This document shows, one piece after another, positions 9,209 through 18,415 of a stretch of 38,779 nucleotides of DNA; the stretch's first letter is position 1; each line of letters begins with the position of its first letter. The DNA is from Catenovulum agarivorans YM01 (GTDB taxonomy: Bacteria > Pseudomonadota > Gammaproteobacteria > Enterobacterales > Alteromonadaceae): contig NZ_JH767529.1 in assembly GCF_000281085.1 (NCBI RefSeq), positions 171,398-210,176 on the forward strand. Direction: 5' to 3'. The translations under genes and the position numbers were made by a program. The notes under the pieces were generated by a model, which saw nothing but the letters and a program-made list of their open reading frames with translations, searched no databases and had not been told where the DNA came from.

Positions 9209-9967
9209 ATGCAAGGAATTAAAACCATTATTGTTGACGATGAACCGCTTGCTTTAAGTTTGATTAAAGCTAAGTTGTCTAAATACCCACAAATTAACAT
9301 TGTTGCTGAGTGTCAAAATGGCCGTAAAGCGCTGGAGAAAATTCAACAACATGCCCCCGATTTAGTTTTTTTAGACATTGAGATGCCAGGGCTAAATGGC
9401 TTTGATGTGATTCAAAAAATTCAAAATGACCTAATGCCGCTAATTGTATTTACCACGGCTTACGATCAATACGCGTTAAATGCGTTTGATGTAAATGCGG
9501 TCGATTATATTTTAAAACCTATTGATGAAGAGCACATTCAACGCGCAGTTGAGCGTGCTGCAAGCCGCTTGCAAAACGTAGAGGATGATAATCAGCAAAA
9601 ATCGAAAATATTAGGTGCGCTACAGTCGATTAAAGCTTCTGGCGAACACAAAATAGTCATTAAAGATGGTGATGAAATTACTTTAGTCAACCAACAGCAA
9701 ATTGAATGGATTGACGCGGCGGGCGACTATTGTTGTATTCACGCTCAAGGTAAAACCCACATCAAGCGTTCAACTATATCGGCTATGTTAGATGAATTAG
9801 ACCCAAGCATTTTTAAACGTGTACACAGATCGACCATAATCAATTTAACTTGTATCGATAAAGTCACCCCACTGCCCAAAGGTGAATTTTATGTGCATAT
9901 AGGCGACAACGAACAAGTAAAAGTCAGCCGCACTTATAAAGATGTGGTGAAGGATTATTTGCAGTAG
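9209..9967 (+). CDS. LytTR-family response regulator
   Basis: A 252-residue response regulator. The receiver domain (1-120) has the acidic pair D10/D11, the phospho-acceptor D56 in DLVFLDIEMPG, the TTAYDQ switch region and the conserved Lys in ILKPID. The C-terminal LytTR DNA-binding domain (about 148-252) has the typical blocks IEWIDAAGDYCCI, FKRVHRSTIINL and VKVSRTYKDVV. It is the partner of the kinase immediately upstream. Targets are not known. The helically phased repeats at 7883-7922 are one candidate. Confidence 0.93.
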   Translation: MQGIKTIIVDDEPLALSLIKAKLSKYPQINIVAECQNGRKALEKIQQHAPDLVFLDIEMPGLNGFDVIQKIQNDLMPLIVFTTAYDQYALNAFDVNAVDYILKPIDEEHIQRAVERAASRLQNVEDDNQQKSKILGALQSIKASGEHKIVIKDGDEITLVNQQQIEWIDAAGDYCCIHAQGKTHIKRSTISAMLDELDPSIFKRVHRSTIINLTCIDKVTPLPKGEFYVHIGDNEQVKVSRTYKDVVKDYLQ

Positions 9968-10024
9968 TTTATTTCCCAAGCCCAATAAAGTATTATCATA
10001 CAACAATAAATTTAAGGGTAAGGA

Positions 10025-10246
10025 ATGCAAATGTCTAAATTGATTCAATTATCAACCATTGCAGGAAAAGGAATATTAGCCGGATTCGGCATAGGCTCAA
10101 TTAGTTATGCAGTATTTTTTATGTCGCTAAATACCAACAATCAGCAAGCCTTTAACATAGGAACTTATGTTGCCTTGTTAGCGGGCGGGCTGTGTTTGTT
10201 TATTGCGTTAAAAAAATCCAAATATCTAAACAAAGAGCACGAGTAA
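10025..10246 (+). CDS. Small two-segment membrane protein
   Basis: A 73-residue protein that I do not recognise. Two hydrophobic segments (about 16-36 and 46-64) are joined by a short polar loop (NTNNQQA) and followed by a basic tail, KKSKYLNKEHE. Two starts are equally supported: ATG at 10025 with AAGGG six bases upstream, and ATG at 10031 with AAGGA six bases upstream. It follows the response regulator by 57 bases and may be transcribed with it. The base composition and two good ribosome sites suggest it is real. Confidence 0.6.
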   Translation: MQMSKLIQLSTIAGKGILAGFGIGSISYAVFFMSLNTNNQQAFNIGTYVALLAGGLCLFIALKKSKYLNKEHE

Positions 10247-10390
10247 CCTCGTAGTTATATACTTAAAACAAAACTAGTAGATGAATTAACCGCTGTGGCT
10301 AATCCCTTGGTTATTAGTTGCAGCCACCATTCCCCCCGTATCAAATTAACAAATTAAAACATTTCACAAACATTTTTAACACATCAGGCT

Positions 10391-10423
10391 TGTAAGCGCT
10401 TTCTTTTAGTGTCACAGTATAAT
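10391..10423 (+). promoter_or_regulatory. Promoter of the second GH16 with LacI/cre-like operator
   Basis: The palindrome-like TGTAAGCGCTTTCT (10391-10404) lies just upstream of a perfect TATAAT (10418-10423). It covers the place where the -35 should be, and no good -35 hexamer is visible. The motif matches the operators at 7787-7800 and 15481-15494. The rest of 10247-10467 holds only a weak GTGGCT/AGCCAC inverted pair. Confidence 0.7.
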
Positions 10424-10467
10424 AACTAGCGCACACAAATATAAATACACATACACAAAGGTGAAAC

Positions 10468-12336
10468 ATGAAAAAACCGTCAATTAAAACGACCACGGCA
10501 GTTTTGGCTGCAGGTCTATTCTCAGCAACCTCATACGCAAATACCTGCCAAACACTGGTTTGGAGTGATGAATTTAATGGCACAACATTAGATTTAAACA
10601 ATTGGGAGGTACAAACCGGCGACGGCTGTGCTGAAGGTATTTGTGGCTGGGGTAACAATGAATTGCAAAGTTATCAAGCAGATAATCTAACAGTAGCAAA
10701 TGGCACGCTAAGTATCACCGCTAAAAAGCAGCGCGTGCAATCTAAATCCTACACGTCAGGTAGACTACGTACTGCAGGTATGCCAACCAGTGGTGAATGG
10801 ACCAATGGTCGCTTTGAAGCCAAAATAAAATTGCCGGATGCTGCCGGCATGTGGCCAGCATTTTGGATGCTCCCAACTAATCCTGATGTAGGTTGGCCAA
10901 TGTCTGGCGAAATAGACATAATGGAGTCAACAGGCCAAGCCTCAATGTTTGCTCATGGTACAATTCACTATGGTGAAGCGTGGCCTAACAACTCATTTAC
11001 CGGTGCTCATGTATTAAGCCAGCCACAAAAATGGTCGGATAACTTTCATGTTTATGCTGTGGAGTGGGAACCAAATGAGATTCGTTGGTATGTAGATGGA
11101 ATGCTTTATTCAACCAAAACACCTAGTGATTTAGCTAACCCAAGTTGGTGGACATATGAAAACTATCAATACCATATACTGCTAAATATGGCTGTAGGAG
11201 GCAGCTGGGGTGGCACGGTAGATGACTCGGCACTACCTGCAACAATGGAAGTAGATTATGTGCGAGTATACAATTTAGGTGAAGCAGCAATTGATGGCCC
11301 GAATATAGTTGCACCAAATAGCACACATACATTTACTGTAGTTGGTGCGCAAGGCACTAACTCTAGTTATACATGGAATGCTCCTGCTGGTGCGACTATT
11401 TCAGGCAACGGTGAAAGCGTTAACATTGATTTTACCGGTGCAACTAGTGGCGAAGTATCAGTAACCGTAACTAACGCTAGCTGTGGTACAGATGTAGCAA
11501 GCTTCAATGTGTTTGTAGAGCCTGAGTTAGCTGTTGAAACTGTGTTAGACAATTTTGATGGCAACTCTGCAGTTACTTACACTTATTTCGACGGTAACTT
11601 TGATGTTTCAGGCGGCGTATTAAACTACACCAGAAATTCTGCAACACAATGGGATGTAATTGCGGCTTCTACTTCAGCCATATCAAATGCAGCGCCTTTG
11701 CTTGCAGGAGACAAAGCTTTTGCCATGGATTTGTTTAATACAGATGCGGCTTTAGTTGGCAAACAAATTTTAGTTCAATTGGAAAACTCAGCAACAGCCA
11801 CCAGTGACAACTACCCTGTTGGTCGCCACAGTAAATACGAAGCTTTCATTGATCACGCAAATGGCTGGCAAACCCTTAGATTTCGTTTAGCGGATAGAAT
11901 AGACGGCGATACTGGTGATACCAATGTTGATACCTTAGTTATATTAATTGACCCTAATACCTTTAATGGCGATTTATATACAATTGATAACTTTGTTATT
12001 TTAGGTGGCAGCTCTCAACCACCAGCAGAAGCAACGTCTGTCTATGTAAGTTTGGTAACAACAGGTACACAAAGTGCAGGCAAAGGACAAAAATTTGGAA
12101 CTGCCGCAGTAACTGTACTGGATGATTTAGGCCAACCTTATGCAAATGCATCGGTAACTGGTAACTTTAGTGGCACATGGAATGAAGCTCAAACTGTTTC
12201 AACTGATGCAAATGGTGTCGTTAACTTTGTTACATCGACCAGCCAAGGCGGTGGTGTAACAGTTAATTTTTGCGTTAGCGATGTAACCGCGGGTCTAACA
12301 TTTGACTCGGCTGCAAGTACAGGTTTGTGCCAATAA
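10468..12336 (+). CDS. Secreted GH16 laminarinase with Ig-like and accessory domains
   Basis: A 622-residue predicted endo-beta-1,3-glucanase. A Sec signal peptide ends near SYA-N (residue 24). The GH16 domain spans about 28-272. Its catalytic strand is EIDIME (E148, D150, E153), the bulged laminarinase form, and typical blocks are LVWSDEFNG, WGNNELQSY, GMWPAFWMLP, HVYAVEWEP, IRWYVDG and MEVDYVRVY. A PKD/Ig-like domain follows (about 277-352), then a beta-sandwich module of carbohydrate-binding type (about 355-515), then an Ig-like domain (about 524-622) ending in Cys. No lipobox is present, so the enzyme is probably released or held in the periplasm. That contrasts with the lipid-anchored GH16 at 4564-7737. 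It has its own operator-bearing promoter and a strong terminator. Confidence 0.92.
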   Translation: MKKPSIKTTTAVLAAGLFSATSYANTCQTLVWSDEFNGTTLDLNNWEVQTGDGCAEGICGWGNNELQSYQADNLTVANGTLSITAKKQRVQSKSYTSGRLRTAGMPTSGEWTNGRFEAKIKLPDAAGMWPAFWMLPTNPDVGWPMSGEIDIMESTGQASMFAHGTIHYGEAWPNNSFTGAHVLSQPQKWSDNFHVYAVEWEPNEIRWYVDGMLYSTKTPSDLANPSWWTYENYQYHILLNMAVGGSWGGTVDDSALPATMEVDYVRVYNLGEAAIDGPNIVAPNSTHTFTVVGAQGTNSSYTWNAPAGATISGNGESVNIDFTGATSGEVSVTVTNASCGTDVASFNVFVEPELAVETVLDNFDGNSAVTYTYFDGNFDVSGGVLNYTRNSATQWDVIAASTSAISNAAPLLAGDKAFAMDLFNTDAALVGKQILVQLENSATATSDNYPVGRHSKYEAFIDHANGWQTLRFRLADRIDGDTGDTNVDTLVILIDPNTFNGDLYTIDNFVILGGSSQPPAEATSVYVSLVTTGTQSAGKGQKFGTAAVTVLDDLGQPYANASVTGNFSGTWNEAQTVSTDANGVVNFVTSTSQGGGVTVNFCVSDVTAGLTFDSAASTGLCQ

Positions 12337-12375
12337 AAAAACATTTTTAATTTAATAAACCATCTTTGGCACCAC

Positions 12376-12403
12376 GCAGGTCAATTTAATTGACCTGCTT
12401 TTT
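12376..12403 (+). terminator. Intrinsic terminator after the second GH16
   Basis: A perfect 10-bp stem, GCAGGTCAAT (12376-12385) with ATTGACCTGC (12389-12398), has a 3-base loop and is followed by five T (12399-12403). It lies 39 bases after the GH16 stop. Confidence 0.9.
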
Positions 12404-12738
12404 CTGTCTCCCCTCACGATCTGCAAACCAATCAAAACTTCACCATAGCGTAAGTTAGATTTCATCAACAGGCCACGCCGATCAATGCGCAAAACAAAAC
12501 GTGGTTAACGCGAGTAAGTCTAGTTTGCTGAAAAAACTCTATAGTATGACCTCGTTGCGAGAATTCCATAGCAAAGTCTGGTGCTAAAAAAGGAGCGGGT
12601 TTATTGAGGATTAGAAGCTGATGCTTATATATGCCTTGCTCTATAGTGCTTTACAAAGCATAGATAACTGATGCAGATATCAACTCTTAACAAATGAAGG
12701 CTGTGTCGCGTGGCCGTAAATTTATGATGATTAATAAC
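12404..12738. other. Gene-free interval between convergent GH16 and GH3
   Basis: No supported gene lies here. The longest minus-strand frames show no family likeness and no ribosome site. A weak imperfect palindrome sits around 12640-12662 (CTATAGTGCTTT/AAAGCATAG). The stretch could hold decayed sequence but I cannot identify its source. Confidence 0.5.
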
Positions 12739-12774
12739 AAAAAAGCGCCTATAGAAACCCATATCTATAGGCGC
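12739..12774 (-). terminator. Intrinsic terminator after the GH3 gene
   Basis: On the minus strand a perfect 11-bp stem forms between 12774-12764 and 12755-12745 (GCGCCTATAGA and its complement), with an 8-base loop. Six T follow at 12744-12739. It lies 76 bases past the GH3 stop. Confidence 0.9.
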
Positions 12775-12849
12775 AAAGGGAGTTGTTACCAAACACAGTA
12801 ACAAATGCATCCTTGCTACACAGTTAAACAACCATAAAGGTACTGCTCT

Positions 12850-15420
12850 TTATTGGCATGAGATGTTTGATTCACCTTCTGGTTTAGCCAACAATTTAAC
12901 CGCAGCAAAACTTAGCTGTAATGGTTGATCGGTTGCCAAACTAAAGGGGGTAAACACCTTGCCAAAATCGGTTCCAGCTTTTGCAAAACAAGCCAAATCA
13001 ATTCGTAATGTCTGCCACTGGCCTTGAGTATAGTTAGCTAAAGTTGGTGCTATATTCAGTTTGCCATCACACTCGCCGGCACAATTCATTGCTAACCAAA
13101 CGTTTGCTGGTATTTGGCTATCAACTCGAATATCCAACTTCATTACCCCATTTGCTTCAGTGTAGGCACGTAAATCATCTGGGAATGGCGCACCTAAAGA
13201 CACATCAGCCTGTCCGCCTGCCCAAGTCACTTGGCGTGCATCTTCTTGCACATATTTATCTATGCTTCTAATTTGAATTTTATCTAAACTTACAATTTTA
13301 GAATCAACCGCTTTGCGCTCAGTTGATGTACCTATGGTTAAAGCCCATGGCGCTTGTGCACTGCGCTCAAAAATCGCGTATTCAGCTAATTTGCTATCAG
13401 GGTTGCTGCCCGCAATTTCTGACAAATCACTTGCCAGTACATTTTTATCAGCATAAGTTAAACCGAAACCATACGGCAACAAAGGTTGGTAATCTTCATC
13501 ACCGACATTAACAGGGCCTTGATCTGCGAACGCTGGCCATGAGTATGACAACTTACCAGTAAAGTCGTAACGTACGTTAGCGCTTTCATCAGTAAATAAA
13601 ACATCGGCAACACCAGCACCTTCAGAGCCTGGCAACCAAGCCGCTACAAATGCATCTGATGCATTTAGCTCTGGGTTTACCCACATAGGACGGCCACTAA
13701 TAAATACCGATACCACAGGTATGCCTTGTGTTTTTAGTTTACGCAATAAAGCTAAGTCGGTTTTGTTACCACGTTGATATTCAAGGTTACTCACGTCACC
13801 ATTGCCTTCAGCATATGGCTCTTCACCAAACACAACAATTGCGACATCTGGTTTAGTAGAGAAACTGCCATCAACACTCAAACTTGCTTTGCCACCGGCA
13901 GCTTTAACCGTTTGTTCAATACCATCCCAAATTGAGCTACCGCCAGGGAAGTCTTCATTTGAATTACCTGTACCTTGCCAACTAATGGTCCAACCGCCTG
14001 ATTGTTTGCCGATATTGTCAGCGCCATCACCAGCGACCAATACATTCATAGTTGGTTTAAGTGGCAAGATATTCTGTTGGTTTTTTAATAACACTAAACT
14101 TTTACGCACAGCTTTTCGTGCAACTTCTCTGTGTTCAGGCGCGCCAATCAACTCTGATTTACCTGCTAATGGGCGATTAGCCGGAGATGGTTTATCAAAT
14201 AAACCAGCTCGTACTTTTACGCGCAAAATACGCGCAACAGCATCATCTAAACGCTGTTGGCTAATCACACCTGCTTTTACTTGAGCAACGACATTGTCGT
14301 ACAAAACTTTCCATTCATTTGGCGCCATGTATACATCTAAACCGGCATTCATAGCATCTGGGCAGTTGTCATTAGTACAGCCTTTAATTTGGCCGTGACC
14401 ACTCCAGTCACCCACAACAAATCCGTCAAAACCCATTTTTTCTTTTAGAACATGGGTTAAGAAATATTTATTGCCGTGCATTTTAACGCCGTGCCAGCTA
14501 TTGAATGAAGCCATAACCGACTGTGCACCAGCCGCTATGCCAGACACATAACCTTGTGCATGTAGATCAAATAAGTCTTGTTCACTGTCGATGTTATTGC
14601 CTTGGTCGTCACCATCAACTGTGCCGCCGTCACCTAAAAAGTGTTTAACAGTAGAGATAACTCGACGCTCACTTAAAAAGTCTGCGTTGGCTGGTCCTTG
14701 TAAACCTTCAACGATTGAACGCGCATAGTCGTGAACAATTTTTGGATCTTCCGAATAACCTTCATAAGTGCGCCCCCATCTATCATCACGCACTACTGCA
14801 ACTGTTGGTGCAAACACCCAATCTATACCAGTAGCCATAACTTCTTTAGCGGTGGCTTCGGCTATTTCTCGAATAAGTTCAGGATCATGTGCCGCACCTA
14901 AACCTATGTTATGTGGGAATAAAGTCGCGCCAATCACATTATTGTGACCATGCACAGCGTCTGTACCCCACATAGTTGGAATACTAGAGCCATCAATTGA
15001 GTCATCTACTGATGCTTGATATAAATCTTCTGCAAGCTTTATCCAATCAGCCGGAGTTGCATGTTTATTCGCACCAGGGAAAGAGCCACCACCGTTTAGG
15101 TATGAACCAAACCCGTATTTGCGCATATCTTCAACACTAATTGAACCAATTTCGGGTTGAATAGTTTGTGCGACCTTTTGTTCAATGGTCATGCCAGCTA
15201 AAATCTTCGCGACTTGCGCTTCAACTTGTGGGTCTTGTTTCACGGCAATATCTAATTTTGGCCAAATAGACAAATCGCCTTGGCGTGGATCTATAGGTTT
15301 ATCAACCTGTGATGATTGCGTGTTTTGACAGCCCGCTATAGTTAATAATCCGACACTACTCATAAGAGCAATCCCCAATTTAATTTTGCGACTAACAGTC
15401 GATAGTTTGATAACTTTCAT
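12850..15420 (-). CDS. GH3 beta-glucosidase lipoprotein with ExoP-like C-terminal domain
   Basis: An 856-residue glycoside hydrolase family 3 enzyme that should trim beta-glucan oligosaccharides to glucose. A lipoprotein signal ends in IAGC (Cys 31), so it is membrane-anchored. The N-terminal barrel has the family blocks GTDAVHGHNN, FAPTVAVVRDDRWGR, KHFLGDGGT and the nucleophile region FVVGDWSGH (Asp 338). The second domain carries VARKAVRKSLVLLKN and FGEEPYAEGNGD, which contains the expected acid/base region. The last 200 residues resemble the ExoP galactose-binding-like domain found in marine exo-beta-glucosidases. The ATG at 15420 has AGAGG upstream on the minus strand. The promoter carries the shared operator. 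It converges on the GH16 at 10468, and the two are separated by paired terminators. Confidence 0.93.
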   Translation of the reverse strand: MKVIKLSTVSRKIKLGIALMSSVGLLTIAGCQNTQSSQVDKPIDPRQGDLSIWPKLDIAVKQDPQVEAQVAKILAGMTIEQKVAQTIQPEIGSISVEDMRKYGFGSYLNGGGSFPGANKHATPADWIKLAEDLYQASVDDSIDGSSIPTMWGTDAVHGHNNVIGATLFPHNIGLGAAHDPELIREIAEATAKEVMATGIDWVFAPTVAVVRDDRWGRTYEGYSEDPKIVHDYARSIVEGLQGPANADFLSERRVISTVKHFLGDGGTVDGDDQGNNIDSEQDLFDLHAQGYVSGIAAGAQSVMASFNSWHGVKMHGNKYFLTHVLKEKMGFDGFVVGDWSGHGQIKGCTNDNCPDAMNAGLDVYMAPNEWKVLYDNVVAQVKAGVISQQRLDDAVARILRVKVRAGLFDKPSPANRPLAGKSELIGAPEHREVARKAVRKSLVLLKNQQNILPLKPTMNVLVAGDGADNIGKQSGGWTISWQGTGNSNEDFPGGSSIWDGIEQTVKAAGGKASLSVDGSFSTKPDVAIVVFGEEPYAEGNGDVSNLEYQRGNKTDLALLRKLKTQGIPVVSVFISGRPMWVNPELNASDAFVAAWLPGSEGAGVADVLFTDESANVRYDFTGKLSYSWPAFADQGPVNVGDEDYQPLLPYGFGLTYADKNVLASDLSEIAGSNPDSKLAEYAIFERSAQAPWALTIGTSTERKAVDSKIVSLDKIQIRSIDKYVQEDARQVTWAGGQADVSLGAPFPDDLRAYTEANGVMKLDIRVDSQIPANVWLAMNCAGECDGKLNIAPTLANYTQGQWQTLRIDLACFAKAGTDFGKVFTPFSLATDQPLQLSFAAVKLLAKPEGESNISCQ

Positions 15421-15473
15421 AACCTCTTTACCTTAGCTCAGATAAGAATTGTGTTTTTAAACATATTTGCAAC

Positions 15474-15502
15474 AATATAGTGTAAGCGCTTTCAAAGAGC
15501 AA
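15474..15502 (-). promoter_or_regulatory. GH3 promoter with operator inside the spacer
   Basis: On the minus strand, -35 TTGCTC (15502-15497) and -10 TATATT (15479-15474) are 17 bases apart. The operator TGAAAGCGCTTACA (15494-15481) fills the spacer, so a bound protein would block polymerase. It matches the palindromes before both bulged-type GH16 genes. Confidence 0.75.
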
Positions 15503-15557
15503 GCAAAAGGTCATAAATATTGATCAAAAAAATATCGACTATTTTTTAACCAAACTC

Positions 15558-15585
15558 TTGCAATAATATTATTAGCCTGTATAGT
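15558..15585 (+). promoter_or_regulatory. Promoter of deaD
   Basis: TTGCAA (15558-15563) and TATAGT (15580-15585) with a 16-base spacer form a strong sigma-70 promoter. Transcription would begin near 15592, leaving a leader of about 300 nt. Confidence 0.75.
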
Positions 15586-15591
15586 GCGCGT

Positions 15592-15889
15592 CTCCCAGCC
15601 CATGGCTTTTTCCTAACAAGCATTCGAGCTTGTTCTTGTCGGCGGTTTAATCTGCCCATGTAAAAGTCGCGCTGGTTTAGTAGAGGTAGTCGCGCTGCCA
15701 GTGTGAAAGGTATATTCCACCTAAAATTGAGCAATTGTGTGTTAAGCAACTATGTAATGCTTAATCAAAACACATCACTCCACAGAGTTTTGAACAGCTG
15801 TGTTTAGTCCAGTGTCCTGCGCCTTATACCCAAGCAAAATTTGGGTTATTACCTCATCGACAATTTGATGATGAAACTAGAGTAGTTAT
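15592..15889 (+). promoter_or_regulatory. Long 5' leader of the DEAD-box helicase mRNA
   Basis: About 300 bases lie between the promoter and the helicase ATG, with no supported open frame. A perfect hairpin AACAAGC/GCTTGTT sits near 15616-15635 and a second, ACCCAA/TTGGGT, near 15830-15847. Long structured leaders are usual for cold-shock genes such as csdA/deaD and take part in their temperature control and autoregulation. I do not recognise a named riboswitch. Confidence 0.5.
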
Positions 15890-17713
15890 ATGCAAAAAAA
15901 TGAATCTACAGTTCTATTTAACGAACTGGGTTTGCCTGCACCTGTATTGCAAGCAATTGAAGAATTAGGCTTTTCTCAACCAACCCCTATCCAAGCACAG
16001 TCAATTCCTGCGTTATTAGAAGGTAACGACATTCTAGGTGAGGCGCAAACGGGTACTGGTAAAACCGCAGCATTCGGTTTACCACTATTAAGCAAAATTG
16101 ATGCAAATGTACGTGAAACACAAATGTTAGTTGTGTGCCCTACACGTGAACTTGCAATTCAGGTTGCTGAAGCGGTTACAGATTTTGCTAAACACATGCG
16201 CGGCGTACGTGTAGCAACTGTTTATGGTGGTCAGTCATACACGCCACAAATTCGTGATTTAAAAGCAGGCCCACAAATTGTTGTTGGTACACCTGGTCGT
16301 TTAATGGATCACATTGATAAAGGTCGTTTAAAATTAGACGCTTTACGCGCTTGTGTATTAGATGAAGCAGACGAAATGTTAAACATGGGTTTCTTGGAAG
16401 ATATCCAATGGATCCTTGAGCACGTGCCAGACAATACCCAAATGGCATTTTTCTCAGCAACTATGCCACCGGCGATCAAAAAAGTAACTCAACAGTTCTT
16501 AAAAGATCCTGTACACGTAAAAATTGCTGCAGTTAAACAAGCAAAAGCAAACATCAGCCAACGTGCATGGCGCGTTAGCAAAATTGGCAAAACAGCTGGT
16601 TTAGAGCGTTTAGCTGAAACTTTAGAATACGATGCAATGATAGTATTCGTGCGTACACGTAACGATACTTTAACTTTAGCTGAGCACTTAATCGGTAAAG
16701 GTTTCCCTGCGGCTGCATTAAATGGTGATATGAACCAAAGCGACCGTGAGCGTATTGTTGACCAACTTAAAAATGGTCGTGTATCTATTTTAATTGCAAC
16801 AGACGTTGTTGCACGTGGTCTTGACGTTCCACGTATTACTCATGTTATCAACTACGATTTACCAGCAGATTCAGAATCATACGTTCATCGTATTGGTCGT
16901 ACTGGTCGCGCAGGTCGTAGCGGTGAAGCTATCTTGTTTGCCAATGGTCGTGAAATGCGTACCTTGTTCCGTTTAGAGCGCGCAACTGAAGGCAAAATTG
17001 AAGACTTCAACATGCCTGATGCAAACCAACTTGGTGAAGTGCGTATGAAGCGTATGCAAACTGGTTTGTCAGAAGTGATTGAAAATACCGATTTAGGTAA
17101 CTTCAGCCATGTTGTTAAGCGCTTTATCGAAGAAAACGAGTGGACAGCAGAACAACTAGCTGCAGCTTTATTGTTTAAACAACAATTAAATCAACCATTG
17201 TTCCCACCTAAAGATCCTGTTGGCCGTGAAATGCGTGGCGACAGAAATGGCGGACGTGACGGTCGTCGTGAATCACGTGGTCGTGATCGTGGTGACAGAG
17301 CTGAACGTGGAGAAAGAGGCGGTCGTGATGGTCGTCGTGAATCTCGCGGTCGTGGTGAACGCGGTGAACGTCGTAGCCAGCAAGATTTTGATACTTTCAG
17401 ATTTGAAGTTGGTCGTGAGCACGGTGTAGGCCCTGGTGATATCGTTGGCGCAGTCGCAAACGAAATCAACTTAGACAGCAGCCATATTGGTCACATTAAA
17501 TTACACGATCAATACTCATACGTAGACCTACCAAAAGGCATGCCTAAAGCTGTATTTGGTAAATTACAACGTGTAATGATCCGTAACCAAAAAATATCTC
17601 CAACTATTGCAACTGAGCAAGATGTTGCGTCTGATTACAGCGCACCTCGTAGAAGAAACGAAGGTGGTGATAAAGGTGGTTTCAAACGTCGTGAGCGTCG
17701 TGCGTTCAACTAA
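15890..17713 (+). CDS. deaD: DEAD-box RNA helicase DeaD/CsdA
   Basis: A 607-residue ATP-dependent RNA helicase for cold-shock ribosome assembly and mRNA decay. Motifs in order: Q-motif region GFSQPTPIQ, motif I AQTGTGKT (52-59), PTRELA, TPGRLMD, motif II DEAD (158-161), motif III SAT (189-191), RGLDVPR and HRIGRTGRAGR. A stretch rich in Arg, Gly and Asp (about 443-492) follows, then a DbpA-like RNA-binding fold (about 497-575) with the block IGHIKLHDQYSYVDLP. That tail separates DeaD/CsdA from RhlE and SrmB. Length is close to the E. coli protein (629 residues). The long leader and good terminator fit a stand-alone cold-shock gene. Confidence 0.93.
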   Translation: MQKNESTVLFNELGLPAPVLQAIEELGFSQPTPIQAQSIPALLEGNDILGEAQTGTGKTAAFGLPLLSKIDANVRETQMLVVCPTRELAIQVAEAVTDFAKHMRGVRVATVYGGQSYTPQIRDLKAGPQIVVGTPGRLMDHIDKGRLKLDALRACVLDEADEMLNMGFLEDIQWILEHVPDNTQMAFFSATMPPAIKKVTQQFLKDPVHVKIAAVKQAKANISQRAWRVSKIGKTAGLERLAETLEYDAMIVFVRTRNDTLTLAEHLIGKGFPAAALNGDMNQSDRERIVDQLKNGRVSILIATDVVARGLDVPRITHVINYDLPADSESYVHRIGRTGRAGRSGEAILFANGREMRTLFRLERATEGKIEDFNMPDANQLGEVRMKRMQTGLSEVIENTDLGNFSHVVKRFIEENEWTAEQLAAALLFKQQLNQPLFPPKDPVGREMRGDRNGGRDGRRESRGRDRGDRAERGERGGRDGRRESRGRGERGERRSQQDFDTFRFEVGREHGVGPGDIVGAVANEINLDSSHIGHIKLHDQYSYVDLPKGMPKAVFGKLQRVMIRNQKISPTIATEQDVASDYSAPRRRNEGGDKGGFKRRERRAFN

Positions 17714-17745
17714 TCTTTAAATAATTCAGTTTACTGAATTGTTTG

Positions 17746-17795
17746 AAAGCCCAGTCTATTTGAAGTGACTTCACTTCAATTGATTGGGCTTTTTT
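17746..17795 (+). terminator. Intrinsic terminator after deaD
   Basis: A long stem pairs 17746-17768 with 17771-17793 (AAAGCCCA... with ...TGGGCTTT, a few mismatches), followed by a T-run to 17795. A smaller hairpin AATTCAG/CTGAATT (17723-17740) precedes it. Confidence 0.9.
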
Positions 17796-17915
17796 GTTTG
17801 TGGTGTCCCGACAAAATGCTCCTAAAAACAAAAGTGTTAGTAAAAGAATAAAGTGAATATACAGCTGAGGTTAGCAAGAGAATTCTGAGCCGAGATAGAG
17901 CTAAAAGTGTAAGGT

Positions 17916-18283
<368 letters not shown>

Positions 18284-18290
18284 GGTGCAG

Positions 18291-18318
18291 ATTGTAAGCT
18301 TTATGCTAATATAGTCAA
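18291..18318 (-). promoter_or_regulatory. rnpB promoter
   Basis: On the minus strand, -35 TTGACT (18318-18313) and -10 TACAAT (18296-18291) have a 16-base spacer, a strong sigma-70 promoter. The divergent ABC operon starts about 100 bases away. A TATTCTG/CAGAATA inverted pair (18321-18327, 18345-18351) lies between them. Confidence 0.85.
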
Positions 18319-18415
18319 ACTATTCTGTGTGGATATACTGAATTCAGAATAAATAAGTGTTTCAGATCTACATAAGCATGCTCATTACAACAATTACAAT
18401 AAGGAAAGGTAATCT

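Noticed and set aside
10290-10327. Terminator after the small membrane protein
   Set aside because: The GTGGCT/AGCCAC pair is weak, its loop is long and no T-run follows.
12467-12569. Possible 35-residue minus-strand peptide or transposase remnant
   Set aside because: Short, not recognisable, and no inverted repeats or catalytic motif to support it.
12625-12831. 68-residue minus-strand open frame
   Set aside because: It runs through the GH3 terminator hairpin, has no ribosome site and looks like no protein family.
15546-15749. 67-residue minus-strand open frame
   Set aside because: It crosses the deaD promoter and leader in the wrong direction and shows no family motifs.
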